From: F23-D06 sp002392325
Lineage (GTDB): Bacteria; Bacteroidota; Bacteroidia; Bacteroidales; WCHB1-69
NCBI GenBank assembly: GCA_946624065.1
Contig: CAMORT010000044.1
Location: 1 to 20,080 of the forward strand
Direction: 5' to 3'
Length of the DNA stretch: 20,080 bases
In this document: piece by piece, positions 7,853 through 15,855 of the stretch
Numbering within the stretch: position 1 is the first letter of the stretch
How the letters are laid out: every line of letters starts with the position of its first letter
Position numbers and translations under genes: made by a program
Notes under the pieces: model-generated
Database searches by the model: none
What the model saw: only the letters and a program-made list of their open reading frames with translations
Told to the model about the DNA's origin: nothing

Positions 7853-7885
7853 CAAAAGTACAAAAAATATTATTTTTGCAGCAAA
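7853..7885 (-). promoter_or_regulatory. Bacteroidota-type promoter for the ftsX operon
   Basis: On the minus strand a -33 TTTG (7882-7885) is followed after 21 bases by TACTTTTG (7853-7860), an exact match to the TAnnTTTG -7 consensus of the Bacteroidota primary sigma factor. Transcription would start around 7846, giving a leader of only about a dozen bases before the ATG at 7833. Its -33 box lies inside the start region of the opposing promoter. Confidence 0.75.
7871..7878 (+). promoter_or_regulatory. -7 box for the ABC exporter gene
   Basis: The plus strand reads TATTTTTG, an exact TAnnTTTG -7 box, 15 bases before the ATG at 7894. No good TTG was found at the -33 distance (about 7846-7852 reads AAACCTG), so the promoter may be weaker than its neighbour or may need an activator. 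It lies only 10 bases from the divergent ftsX -7 box. Confidence 0.6.
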
Positions 7886-7893
7886 ATTACAAA

Positions 7894-9723
7894 ATGGAAT
7901 TATTGAAACGCATGCTACACTATTTGCGGAACTATAAGATAAATATAGTTCTGGTTGTGTTGGCTCATTGTCTATATGCCGTTTTCTCCATTTTCACCCT
8001 GTCCATGGTGGTCCCATTCCTGTCGGTGCTCTTTGAACAAGTGCAGCAGGTTTCCGCGCGTCCGGAGTTTTCGCTCACTTCACGGTATGTTATCGATACC
8101 TTTTATTATTACATGGGTGTCGTGATTGCCCGTTTCGGCAAGGTGTCCGCCCTGTTTTACATTGCCGGCGTGATGATTGTTCTCTCCCTGTTGTCCAATT
8201 TGTGCCGCTATATGGCGATGTTTTGGCTTGCTCCTATACGGTCGGGAATCCTGCGTGATATGCGCCACGACCTTTACAAGCGCATTCTCGTCCTGCCCCT
8301 TTCTTTCTATTCCGAGCAACGCAAGGGAGATATTATCAGTAGAATGGGCGCCGATGTGCAGGAGGTGGAATGGTCTATTTTCGCCTCGCTGCTGTCCCTT
8401 TGCCGCGATCCTTTCCTGATTATCGTTTTCCTTGTTACGCTGTTTGCCATCAATGTGCCACTCACACTGATTACCTTGGTTTTGCTGCCGATACTGGGGT
8501 ATGTGTTGGCCGCTATCGGTCGTGGAATCAAAAAATATTCACTGAAATCACAACAACTCTTGGGTCGAATGAGTTCCCTGTTCGAGGAAGCAGTCGGCGG
8601 CCTGCGTGTCATCAAAGGATATAATGCGGAGGAACATGCTTATGAGAAGTTCCAACATGAGAATTTCCAGTTTTTTCGGCTTAATAAAAAAGTATTCAGA
8701 ATCAATGAGTTGGGTGCCCCATTGGTGGAATTCCTGTGTATTTTGTCGCTCCTGCTCATATCGCTGACAGCATTGGTGTGGCTTCCGTCTTCCCAAACCC
8801 TCACGGGCACCATGTTTATGCTTTATTTTGTGGTGTTCGCCCGCATTATTCCACCGGCAAAAGCTTTAGTGTCAACCTATTATACGCTTCAAAAAGGCAT
8901 GACGGCCGCTTCCCGAGTCTATGAAATCATCGATGCGGATGAGCGGATTGTGGAGTGTGAGCAACCCGTTTCCATTGACAAGTTGAAGGAAGCAATTGAA
9001 TATAAGGATGTTTCATTCGATTATAAAGAAGGGGAGTCTGATGAAGAGAATCAAGTGCTCCATCATATCAATCTTGATATCAAAAGAGGTCAGACAATAG
9101 CGCTTGTCGGTCCGTCAGGCAGCGGCAAGTCCACCCTTGTGGATTTGCTTCCGCGCTTTTATGATATTGTCCAAGGCCAACTGCTGATCGACGGAGTGCC
9201 TGTCAATAAATATAGGATTAGTGATTTGCGTTCGCTTTTTGGTATTGTCAATCAGGATGTGATTCTGTTTAATGATACAGTGTTCAACAATATCGCTTTT
9301 GGTTTGGAGGGAGTGACGGAAGAACAGGTGATCTCGGCGTCCAAAATCGCTCAGGCCCATCAGTTCATCATGGAGATGGAGGAGGGGTATCAAACGGTCA
9401 TTGGCGACCGGGGCATGCGCTTGTCCGGTGGCCAGCGCCAGCGTCTGAGCATCGCGCGCGCCATCCTGCGCAATCCCGATGTCCTGATTCTTGACGAGGC
9501 CACCTCGGCCCTTGACAACGAGTCGGAATTCCTGTTCCAGGAGGCGCTCATGCCTTTCGTGAAAACCAAAACGGCCATCATCATTGCGCACCGTCTCAGT
9601 ACGATACGCTTTGCCGATGAGATTGTATTCTTGAAAGAAGGGCGCATCGTGGAGCGAGGTACTCATGACGAACTGATGGCTGCCCAAGGGGAATATTTCC
9701 GCTTTTACACGGCGCAAGCGTGA
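7894..9723 (+). CDS. MsbA-type ABC exporter (fused membrane and ATPase domains)
   Basis: This 609-residue half-transporter would work as a homodimer in the inner membrane to export a lipid, glycolipid or hydrophobic compound. A six-helix membrane domain spans about residues 15-335. The ATPase domain has Walker A GPSGSGKST (406-414), Q-loop Gln454, signature LSGGQRQR (510-517), Walker B VLILDEATSALD (530-541) and the switch His567, all intact. The best-known relative is MsbA, the lipid A-core flippase, but similar proteins carry other cargo, so no symbol is given. The ATG at 7894 (MELLKRML) is chosen over an upstream TTG at 7876 because that TTG belongs to the promoter -7 box. It is a single-gene unit, divergent from ftsX, and ends at the shared terminator 9957-9986. 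Confidence 0.92.
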   Translation: MELLKRMLHYLRNYKINIVLVVLAHCLYAVFSIFTLSMVVPFLSVLFEQVQQVSARPEFSLTSRYVIDTFYYYMGVVIARFGKVSALFYIAGVMIVLSLLSNLCRYMAMFWLAPIRSGILRDMRHDLYKRILVLPLSFYSEQRKGDIISRMGADVQEVEWSIFASLLSLCRDPFLIIVFLVTLFAINVPLTLITLVLLPILGYVLAAIGRGIKKYSLKSQQLLGRMSSLFEEAVGGLRVIKGYNAEEHAYEKFQHENFQFFRLNKKVFRINELGAPLVEFLCILSLLLISLTALVWLPSSQTLTGTMFMLYFVVFARIIPPAKALVSTYYTLQKGMTAASRVYEIIDADERIVECEQPVSIDKLKEAIEYKDVSFDYKEGESDEENQVLHHINLDIKRGQTIALVGPSGSGKSTLVDLLPRFYDIVQGQLLIDGVPVNKYRISDLRSLFGIVNQDVILFNDTVFNNIAFGLEGVTEEQVISASKIAQAHQFIMEMEEGYQTVIGDRGMRLSGGQRQRLSIARAILRNPDVLILDEATSALDNESEFLFQEALMPFVKTKTAIIIAHRLSTIRFADEIVFLKEGRIVERGTHDELMAAQGEYFRFYTAQA

Positions 9724-9744
9724 TTCGGTTTGATGGTTCGTTTT

Positions 9745-9952
9745 CAGCGTTGGCTTTACTTGAGGTAATGATATAGAAGTTGCCCCGGCCATGCAGTAGT
9801 TCCCTTATGTGTTCTATAGGTGCGCCCACCATTCCGTCGTGAACAATGTGAATGGCGGAATCCAAATCAATAGACCATCATGTTGGGTCATCTTCTATAG
9901 TATTGCCATAAATAATGTAAATAGTATCATGGTTCAATGACCACCAGCAAGC
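9745..9952 (-). pseudogene. Possible relic of a gene with 22-codon repeats
   Basis: No intact gene fits the stretch between the ABC exporter and the terminator. On the minus strand, though, one frame reads WWSLNHDTIYIIYGN (from 9946) and, exactly 66 bases later, a TGA followed by WSIDLDSAIHIVHDG (from 9880). The two segments align with W, S, D, I and I identical and most other positions conservative. The TGA stands where the first copy has Trp (TGG), so a single G-to-A change would explain it. The frame continues with GAPIEHIRELLHGRGNFYIIT, which looks like real protein. The relic has no start, no clear end and is cut by the terminator, so it is probably a decayed tail of an unrecognised repeat protein. 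Chance cannot be ruled out. Confidence 0.35.
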
Positions 9953-9956
9953 ACAC

Positions 9957-9986
9957 AAAAAAAGGCCGGTTTTACCGGCCTTTTTT
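9957..9986. terminator. Bidirectional terminator between the ABC exporter and tonB
   Basis: A 10-bp stem, AAAGGCCGGT paired with ACCGGCCTTT (9961-9970 with 9974-9983), has a TTT loop. It is flanked by A residues on the left (9957-9963) and T residues on the right (9981-9986), so it gives a hairpin plus U-tract on either strand. It serves the plus-strand exporter gene, which ends at 9723, and the minus-strand tonB gene, which ends at 10008. Confidence 0.92.
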
Positions 9987-10007
9987 ATTATGTCCAACAA
10001 AAGGAAA

Positions 10008-10694
10008 CTACATTCTGAAGGTAACAGGAACCTGATAGAAGCAGCGTACGGGCTTGCCCATGTTTTTGCCGGGTTTCCATTTCGGCATGGCCATGATACC
10101 GCGAACGGCCTCTTTGTCGCAGTCGGGATACAACGGGACTTTCACTTTGGCGTTACTCACGCGGCCGTCACGCTCAACCACGAACTCAACCAAAACCGTG
10201 CCGGTAATGCCGTTGTTACGGGCAACCTCGGGATATTGGATCTCCTTGGAAAGGAAAGAGTTCAGAGCTTCCATACCACCAGGGTACTCAGGCATTTCCT
10301 CTGTGAAATATACAGGGGGTGCGGTTTCAGACTCGTCCTCCACTACTTCCACAACATCGTCGAACTCTTCTACAACATCATCTTCGAACACATCTTGGCC
10401 GAAGTCGAAGTCCGTGCTCACCTTGATGTTGTCTTCCACGATGTTCAGCACCACGGCTTGTTGCTGTTGCTGCGGTTCTGGTGGGGGAGGGGGAGTTTGG
10501 TCGGTGGCGATAACGTCCTCATCTTTGACTTCAATGAAATCGTCATCTGAAATGGTGAAACCAGGCGCCTTGTCCTCACTTGCGAACAATTCAAAACCTG
10601 CGTACACCAAGCCCAATACAACTACGAAACCCAACAGGAGAAACAATGTCCTCTTGTTTTCCAAGTTTCCTTTGTCGGTTTTCTTCTCGATCAT
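10008..10694 (-). CDS. tonB: Energy transducer TonB
   Basis: TonB couples the proton-motive force, through ExbB/ExbD, to outer-membrane TonB-dependent or SusC-type transporters. The 228-residue protein has an N-terminal membrane anchor (about 16-36), a periplasmic linker, and a C-terminal TonB domain at about 135-228. That domain contains YPGGMEALNSFLSK, QYPEVARNNGITGTVLVEF, RDGRVSNAKV and PKWKPGKNMGKPV, the standard Bacteroidota form. The linker has TPPPPPEPQQQQQ (67-79) and then an unusually acidic stretch (about 100-123) instead of the long Pro-Lys repeats of enterobacterial TonB. exbB and exbD are not in the window. The gene has its own promoter at 10742-10773 and terminator at 9957-9986, so it appears to be monocistronic. 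Several TonB paralogues are usual per genome, so this may not be the only one. Confidence 0.93.
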   Translation of the reverse strand: MIEKKTDKGNLENKRTLFLLLGFVVVLGLVYAGFELFASEDKAPGFTISDDDFIEVKDEDVIATDQTPPPPPEPQQQQQAVVLNIVEDNIKVSTDFDFGQDVFEDDVVEEFDDVVEVVEDESETAPPVYFTEEMPEYPGGMEALNSFLSKEIQYPEVARNNGITGTVLVEFVVERDGRVSNAKVKVPLYPDCDKEAVRGIMAMPKWKPGKNMGKPVRCFYQVPVTFRM

Positions 10695-10741
10695 AATTAT
10701 GATTTTTTATTCGGTTATTATTACTTCTATTTTACGCACGG

Positions 10742-10773
10742 CAAAAATACTATTTTTTCTCTATAATACGCAA
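10742..10773 (-). promoter_or_regulatory. Bacteroidota-type promoter for tonB
   Basis: On the minus strand TTG (10771-10773) is followed after 21 bases by TATTTTTG (10742-10749), an exact TAnnTTTG box. The start would be near 10735, giving a leader of about 40 bases. The 119-base spacer between anmK and tonB holds nothing else recognisable; no clear terminator for anmK was seen there. Confidence 0.75.
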
Positions 10774-10813
10774 CGATTTTTCTTAAAAAAATATTGTGCC
10801 GTTAGGATTTTTT

Positions 10814-11878
10814 TTAAACAAAATAAACAGCGCCACCGCAGTTGTCACATTTTGCGCCAGTTACGCTCTTCAGACAGTTGTTTTCACCATCCAACCGAAG
10901 CAGTCCCAGAAATGCGAAAACCAGCGCTTCTTTGTAGTTAACGGTCAAGATGTCGGGTACTGTCAAGTTGCCGCTCCATTGTGCGCTTAGTGTGCGGATG
11001 AGGTGTTTGTTCAGAGCTCCGCCGCCAGTTGCCAGTAAGATACACGCATCGTTTGGAACGGAAGCGGCAATCTGTCCGGCAATATGTTGCACTAAGGTCT
11101 GCAAAAGGTCTTCTGTTGTGTTGTCAGCTACATATTTTTCCAGAATGGGCAGAAAATGAGCCTCAAACCACTCTTTTCCAAGTGATTTGGGTGGATTTTT
11201 ATGGTAGAAGTCGAGAGTGTTCAACTCTTCCAGCAGGTTGGGAATAAGTTTCCCCGATGCGGCCAACTTGCCGTCCTCGTCGTATGGCAATCCGATGCGG
11301 TTGGCGATATGATTCAACGCCATGTTGCAGGGTGAGATGTCGAAGGCTATGCGCGTGCCGTTGCGACGGAAGGAGATGTTGGCGAAACCGCCTAAATTGA
11401 GGCAGGCGTCATATTGCCCGAACAACAGTTCGTCGCCGATGGGCACCAAAGGGGCACCCTGTCCGCCCATCGCCACATCCAAAGTTCGGAAATCGCAAAC
11501 GGTGGTGACGCCCGTGTGCGCGGCGATGACCGCCCCGCTTCCAATCTGGGTGGTCAACCTTTTGCCGGGTTGGTGGAAAACTGTATGCCCGTGCGAGGCA
11601 ATGAAGTCCGGCTTGCAGTTGTCGCTAATCCAATCGTTAATATGGCCGGCAATCAAGGCACCTAATTCCACATCCAGTTGGGCGTACTCCAAAGCGGAAA
11701 GGTCGGTGGCATGGGCCAATTTCTCTCGCATGGCGGCTTCGTAGGGCATGGTGCAGGCCTTGTCAATACGGTATGTCCAATGGCTGCCGGTGCGCTCAAA
11801 GGTGCACCACGCCAAGTCAATGCCGTCGAGCGAGGTGCCCGACATGACCCCAATGCCGCTGCGATACTCTTTGCTCAT
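10814..11878 (-). CDS. anmK: Anhydro-N-acetylmuramic acid kinase
   Basis: AnmK phosphorylates and opens 1,6-anhydro-MurNAc to MurNAc-6-phosphate in cytoplasmic recycling of peptidoglycan fragments. The 354-residue protein has the start motif SGTSLDGID (13-21), SHGHTVFHQP (95-104), the catalytic Asp129 in TVCDFRTLDVA, GGQGAPLVP (138-146) and the C-terminal phosphate or nucleotide motif ATGGGALN (283-290). The length is normal. The tail carries CDNC (344-347) before GGAVYFV; nothing is known about a role for it. The ATG overlaps the murF stop as ATGA, so the wall-building ligase and the recycling kinase are translated in coupled fashion. It is last in its gene string. Confidence 0.94.
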   Translation of the reverse strand: MSKEYRSGIGVMSGTSLDGIDLAWCTFERTGSHWTYRIDKACTMPYEAAMREKLAHATDLSALEYAQLDVELGALIAGHINDWISDNCKPDFIASHGHTVFHQPGKRLTTQIGSGAVIAAHTGVTTVCDFRTLDVAMGGQGAPLVPIGDELLFGQYDACLNLGGFANISFRRNGTRIAFDISPCNMALNHIANRIGLPYDEDGKLAASGKLIPNLLEELNTLDFYHKNPPKSLGKEWFEAHFLPILEKYVADNTTEDLLQTLVQHIAGQIAASVPNDACILLATGGGALNKHLIRTLSAQWSGNLTVPDILTVNYKEALVFAFLGLLRLDGENNCLKSVTGAKCDNCGGAVYFV

Positions 11879-13125
11879 CCAAGAAGTTCCGTTAATTTGT
11901 TCAGATGCATGTAGTTGGAACCCTTGACCAGGATCATGGAATCGGTGATGGGTTGCTCTTTCAGAATCTGGTTGAGTTCCTCCACATCATGGTAACAACG
12001 CTTCGGATGGTGGAAAGCAAATTCCGAACCTACGAATAGGGCGTCCAACCCAAGCGATTCGCATAACTGTATGATTTTCAGATGTTCGTCATGACTGACA
12101 ACCCCCAACTCGCCCATATCGCCCAGAATGGCGAGTTTGTGCGGATGGCTCAGTTTGGCAAGGTTGCGCAATGCCGCTTCCATGCTCGTGGGATTGGCGT
12201 TGTAGTAGTCGGAGATAATGACATTGCTGCCAATCTTGTTGATTTGCGAACGGTGGTTGGAGGGTGTATATTCGCTCAGTGCTTCGGCGGTTTGCTTATC
12301 CGTCACGCCGAAATAGTGACCCACTGCGGCGGCCGCTAGGAAGTTGTAAATGTTGTAACTGCCCGTGAGATGCGTGTCCACCTCGCACCCCGCTACGCGT
12401 ATGCGCAGGTACGGCGACATGTCCACAATGTTGTCCTCGCCGCCCTCAGCATAATAAACGAGCTTGTCATAATCCAACCCGTCGCGCAACTTGCTGTCGT
12501 TCACATTGACGAACAGAGTGCCGTGGTCGCGGATGACCGAACGGTACAGTGCCTTTTTGGTGTGGACAATCTCCGCTTCGGAGCCGAATCCTTCAATATG
12601 GGCTTTGCCAATATTGGTGATGAGTCCGAATCCCGGACGGGCGATGTTGCACAAGAACTCGATTTCACCCGGATGGTTGGCGCCCATCTCCACAATGGCG
12701 ATTCCGTCATCAGGTCGAATGGAAAGCAAAGTCAGCGGCACACCGATGTGGTTGTTGAGGTTGCCTTTTGTATAGGCGGTGCGGAATTTCTTAGACAAAA
12801 CGCTGGAAACCAGTTCTTTGGTGGTGGTTTTGCCGTTGGTGCCCGTGATGCCGATAACAGGAATGGTCAATTGCTGCCGATGATAGGCGGCCAATTCCTG
12901 CAGTGTTTTCAAGCTGTCAGCCACAACTACACATCGGGGATTATCGCTCAGATCGGTGTTTTCCGTGATAACATAGGCGGCACCTTGCTCCAATGCGCTC
13001 AAGGCAAAGGTGTTGCCATCGAAACGCTCGCCCTTGAGACACACAAATAGGCAATCGGGAATAATGTTCCGCGTGTCGGTGCAAATCTGCGGATGCTTTA
13101 AATAGAGTTCGTATAGTTTTTCCAT
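11875..13125 (-). CDS. murF: UDP-MurNAc-tripeptide--D-alanyl-D-alanine ligase
   Basis: MurF adds D-Ala-D-Ala to UDP-MurNAc-tripeptide, the last cytoplasmic step of the peptidoglycan precursor. The 416-residue protein has the N-terminal substrate domain (CTDTRNIIPDCLFVCLKGERFDG), the ATP-binding loop GITGTNGKTTTK (92-103), YTKGNLNNHIGVPLT, EMGANHPGEIEFL, and ISDYYNANPTSMEAALRNL in the C-terminal domain. All are typical of MurF and distinguish it from other Mur ligases. I start it at the ATG at 13125 (MEKLYELYLK); the open frame runs upstream to 13179, but those codons cross the palindrome at 13138-13163 and do not resemble MurF. The palindrome lies 12 bases upstream of the start. It is coupled to anmK by an ATGA overlap. 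Confidence 0.95.
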   Translation of the reverse strand: MEKLYELYLKHPQICTDTRNIIPDCLFVCLKGERFDGNTFALSALEQGAAYVITENTDLSDNPRCVVVADSLKTLQELAAYHRQQLTIPVIGITGTNGKTTTKELVSSVLSKKFRTAYTKGNLNNHIGVPLTLLSIRPDDGIAIVEMGANHPGEIEFLCNIARPGFGLITNIGKAHIEGFGSEAEIVHTKKALYRSVIRDHGTLFVNVNDSKLRDGLDYDKLVYYAEGGEDNIVDMSPYLRIRVAGCEVDTHLTGSYNIYNFLAAAAVGHYFGVTDKQTAEALSEYTPSNHRSQINKIGSNVIISDYYNANPTSMEAALRNLAKLSHPHKLAILGDMGELGVVSHDEHLKIIQLCESLGLDALFVGSEFAFHHPKRCYHDVEELNQILKEQPITDSMILVKGSNYMHLNKLTELLG

Positions 13126-13137
13126 ATTTGAAAAGGG

Positions 13138-13163
13138 TAGGGACGGACAATTGTCCGTCCCTA
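13138..13163. repeat. Perfect 26-bp palindrome upstream of murF
   Basis: The half-site TAGGGACGGACAA is followed at once by its exact reverse complement, giving 13 + 13 bases with no mismatch. It lies in the 59-base spacer between the 5-alpha-reductase-like gene and murF. In RNA it would form an 11-bp GC-rich stem with a 4-base AAUU loop. No T-run follows on either strand, so it is not a standard terminator. It may be an operator, an RNA processing site, an attenuating hairpin near the murF start, or a copy of a dispersed palindromic element. Confidence 0.9.
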
Positions 13164-13184
13164 ATATCATGAAATTCAATTAGA

Positions 13185-13994
13185 TTAATAAATAAACGGG
13201 AACACTCGTTTCAATTTCTTGGCTTCCATTTCAGGTCCGAACTCGGTTTTGTACCGTTTGTAGATGGCATGGGCGCGGGGCACCAGATTGGCGAATGTCC
13301 AGATGAAGAACACCAAACCCGACAACGACCAGGTCAGTATGGCGAAACCGAGCCATTCGGTAAGTTCGCCCAAGTAGTTGGCGCTGGTCACATAGTTGAA
13401 CATGAATCCCTTCGGCAGGTAGTGATTGTTGTCATCGTCCGACTTGCGCAAGTGGCGAATGATGTAGTCGGAGCGGAGGTTGACGAAGAACCCGAAGAAG
13501 AATATGATCGTGCCGATTATAAATTGAGGCGATTTTAACCAAGCAAGGTCAGAGTAGGAGAGTCCGAGCACATGATAGTTGCATTTGAAGGACTCGAAGA
13601 AAATCCAATAACCCTGCATCATGGCGTTAAGGATGTTGAATGCAATGCCCATAAACATCACAGATAGAGACATTTGACTTTTTTTCCCTTTCATAAGCCA
13701 TGGGAAAATGAGCGATCGCTGGAAATAATGGATTTCAAAAATCAATAAGAACACCATGGGCACAATCTCAAAGCGGTGCGGAGAACAGAGCCAGATAATG
13801 AGCATGGCCAGAAAGATGGGGAACTCCATGAGGAACCAAGCCAACTTGTTGTTGATGGTTTTGCCCCAAGTCTTCTTGGTAAACGCCCCGTAACTTGCAT
13901 CAACAAAATATAGGGCAACGAACACGATGGCAGCAATGCCGATCATTACATACAAATATATGTAAAATGCTGAGGATAAAATTTCTGCATTCAT
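13185..13994 (-). CDS. Membrane protein of the steroid 5-alpha-reductase-like family
   Basis: This 269-residue inner-membrane protein has about six or seven hydrophobic helices. Its C-terminal third resembles the 3-oxo-5-alpha-steroid 4-dehydrogenase/ICMT-like fold: NLRSDYIIRHLR, HYLPKGFMFNYVTSANYLGELTEWLGFAI and a Pro-Arg-Ala-His plus Tyr-Lys-Arg-Tyr segment, with the closing KKLKRVFPFIY typical of the family. Relatives use NADPH to reduce a double bond in steroids or other lipids. Bacterial members are numerous and mostly uncharacterised, so the substrate is unknown. It sits 11 bases after sppA and before the palindrome and murF. A fatty-acid or isoprenoid lipid substrate is possible but only a guess. 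Confidence 0.85.
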   Translation of the reverse strand: MNAEILSSAFYIYLYVMIGIAAIVFVALYFVDASYGAFTKKTWGKTINNKLAWFLMEFPIFLAMLIIWLCSPHRFEIVPMVFLLIFEIHYFQRSLIFPWLMKGKKSQMSLSVMFMGIAFNILNAMMQGYWIFFESFKCNYHVLGLSYSDLAWLKSPQFIIGTIIFFFGFFVNLRSDYIIRHLRKSDDDNNHYLPKGFMFNYVTSANYLGELTEWLGFAILTWSLSGLVFFIWTFANLVPRAHAIYKRYKTEFGPEMEAKKLKRVFPFIY

Positions 13995-14005
13995 AATAGT
14001 ATATT

Positions 14006-15817
14006 TTAGTAAATGGTGATTTCCATTGGGATACGCGCTTGAATGCCTTCGCAGTTCAAAATATGGTCAATGCCTTCGTAAGTGAAATAGAGCCTACCCA
14101 GTTTGGCTTTCAGTGCGGACTCAATCTCGTCGTCATTGCTGAAAAGCAGGGTGAACCAGTCTTTTTGCTTGGGATAATAGACGATGGAGTAGTTGGAGAT
14201 TTTGGCTAATTCGGCTGCTTTGGCGATGGCGTCGTCAATATTGCCGAGTTTGTCCACCAGTCCTAAGTTGAGTGCGTCCACGCCAGCCCACACACGGCCT
14301 TGCCCGATGCTATCCACTTGCGCCACGGTCATCTTGCGCCCGTCGGCTACACGCTTAGTGAAAGTGCTGTAAATCTGCTCTATAGAGTTTTGAATGGTGG
14401 CCATCTCGGTTCCGTCCAACGGGCGCAATCCTGTGCCGTAGTCAGCGTGTTGGTTTGTCTTCACCACATCAACGGTGATGCCTAGTTTGTTTTTGAGGAG
14501 GTTCTGGAAAGAGGGTATCATGCCGAACACGCCGATAGAACCGGTCAGTGTGTTGGGCTGCGCGATGATATAGTTGGAGTTGCAGGCGATGTAATAACCG
14601 CCGGAGGCCGCATAGTCGCCCATGGAGGTGACTACAATCTTGCCTGCCTTCTTGGCATTTTCAATCTCACGCCAGATGTTCTCTGATGCCAACGCGCTAC
14701 CACCAGGTGAGTTGATTCTCAACACAATGGCTTTCACATCGTTGTCTTTATACGCTTTTTTGAACTCTTTGATGAAACTCTCGGAGTAGATGCCGCGAGA
14801 GTTGTCGCCTTTACCATCGCTGATCTCACCCACCGCATACACCACGGCAATCTTGGCGGCGGCTTTGGTGTTTTCAATGATGGATTTCTTGTATTTGCTG
14901 ATGGAAACGAAGTTGATGTCATCGTCTTCACCCACATTGAGTTTCGATTTCAGCAGTTTTTCCATGTCGCCCGGATAACCCAATTGGTCAACCATTTTCA
15001 GTCTCAAAGCATCTTCTGGAGTGGCACAGAGCAGGTTGTCGGCGATGGCGTTCAAACTGTCAGACGGAATTTTGCGTGCGGCGGAGATGTCATCCACAAA
15101 AACTTTCCACAAGGAGTTGGAGAGCACGGTCAGCTGCTCGCGGTTGGCTTCGCTCATCTTGTCGAGCATGTACGGTTCCACCGCGCTTTTGAATTGTCCG
15201 TGACGGAGTATTTGCACATCTACATCCAATTTGTCGATGAGTCCCTTGTAGAACATGACTTGGAAGGCATAGCCTTTGAAATCCAAAGAACCTGCCGGGT
15301 TGAGGATGATTTTGTCGGCCACCGATGCCAAATAATAGCCGTTTTGGGCCAGCACATCGCTGTAAGCGTAGATGAATTTGCCGTATTTCTTGAATTCCAC
15401 CAGCGCGTCGTGAATCTCCTTCACCGATGCGGGCGAAGCGCCTACAGTCGCGCTGTTCAGATAAATGCCTTTGATTTTCGGGTCTGTGGCGGCGTTTTTG
15501 ATGCAGGCCAAAATGTCGTTTAACCCGATTTGCGCATTGTAGGTGTTGAACTTGTCAAAAGGTGTTTCGATAACCCGTTCCGCAACGCTTTGATTCAGGT
15601 TGAGTTGCAAAACGCTGTTGTTTTTGATGGTTGTCGTTTCCTTCGAAGCTGAAGCCAGGGTCCCTATCATACTGATTAACATCACCATATACAGTATGGA
15701 AACGAGTATCATGGAGAAGAAGAAGCCCAGCATGGATCCAAACACAACGCGCCAGAATTTGCGCGAGCGGGTCTCCGGTTTGCCGTAGGATGAGTTGTTT
15801 TGTTCGAATTCGTTCAT
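14006..15817 (-). CDS. sppA: Signal peptide peptidase SppA, long (67 kDa) type
   Basis: SppA is a membrane-bound serine protease that degrades cleaved signal peptides and perhaps other envelope proteins. The 603-residue protein has an N-terminal anchor at about 24-55 and two tandem ClpP/crotonase-like domains, the arrangement of the 67-kDa Escherichia coli type. The catalytic Lys210 lies in GQFKSAVEPY in the first domain and the nucleophile Ser405 in GDYAASGGYYIACN in the second, so the split Lys-Ser dyad is complete. LRINSPGGSALASENIWREI (367-386) is the usual substrate-binding strand. The length fits the family. The gene lies 38 bases after the molybdopterin-core gene; no promoter was recognised in that gap. 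Confidence 0.95.
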   Translation of the reverse strand: MNEFEQNNSSYGKPETRSRKFWRVVFGSMLGFFFSMILVSILYMVMLISMIGTLASASKETTTIKNNSVLQLNLNQSVAERVIETPFDKFNTYNAQIGLNDILACIKNAATDPKIKGIYLNSATVGASPASVKEIHDALVEFKKYGKFIYAYSDVLAQNGYYLASVADKIILNPAGSLDFKGYAFQVMFYKGLIDKLDVDVQILRHGQFKSAVEPYMLDKMSEANREQLTVLSNSLWKVFVDDISAARKIPSDSLNAIADNLLCATPEDALRLKMVDQLGYPGDMEKLLKSKLNVGEDDDINFVSISKYKKSIIENTKAAAKIAVVYAVGEISDGKGDNSRGIYSESFIKEFKKAYKDNDVKAIVLRINSPGGSALASENIWREIENAKKAGKIVVTSMGDYAASGGYYIACNSNYIIAQPNTLTGSIGVFGMIPSFQNLLKNKLGITVDVVKTNQHADYGTGLRPLDGTEMATIQNSIEQIYSTFTKRVADGRKMTVAQVDSIGQGRVWAGVDALNLGLVDKLGNIDDAIAKAAELAKISNYSIVYYPKQKDWFTLLFSNDDEIESALKAKLGRLYFTYEGIDHILNCEGIQARIPMEITIY

Positions 15818-15855
15818 TGTATTTGTTTTAATAATTATCGTGATTTGAAATGGGA

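Noticed and set aside
7876..7893. TTG start for the ABC exporter
   Set aside because: The TTG is part of the TATTTTTG promoter box; the ATG at 7894 is the likely start.
9115..9792. Long minus-strand open frame of 225 codons opposite the ABC exporter
   Set aside because: It lies mainly antisense to the intact ATPase domain and shows no protein-like features; it is a shadow of a real gene.
13126..13179. Upstream extension of murF through the palindrome
   Set aside because: The extra 18 codons include the palindrome and do not resemble MurF; the ATG at 13125 fits the family.
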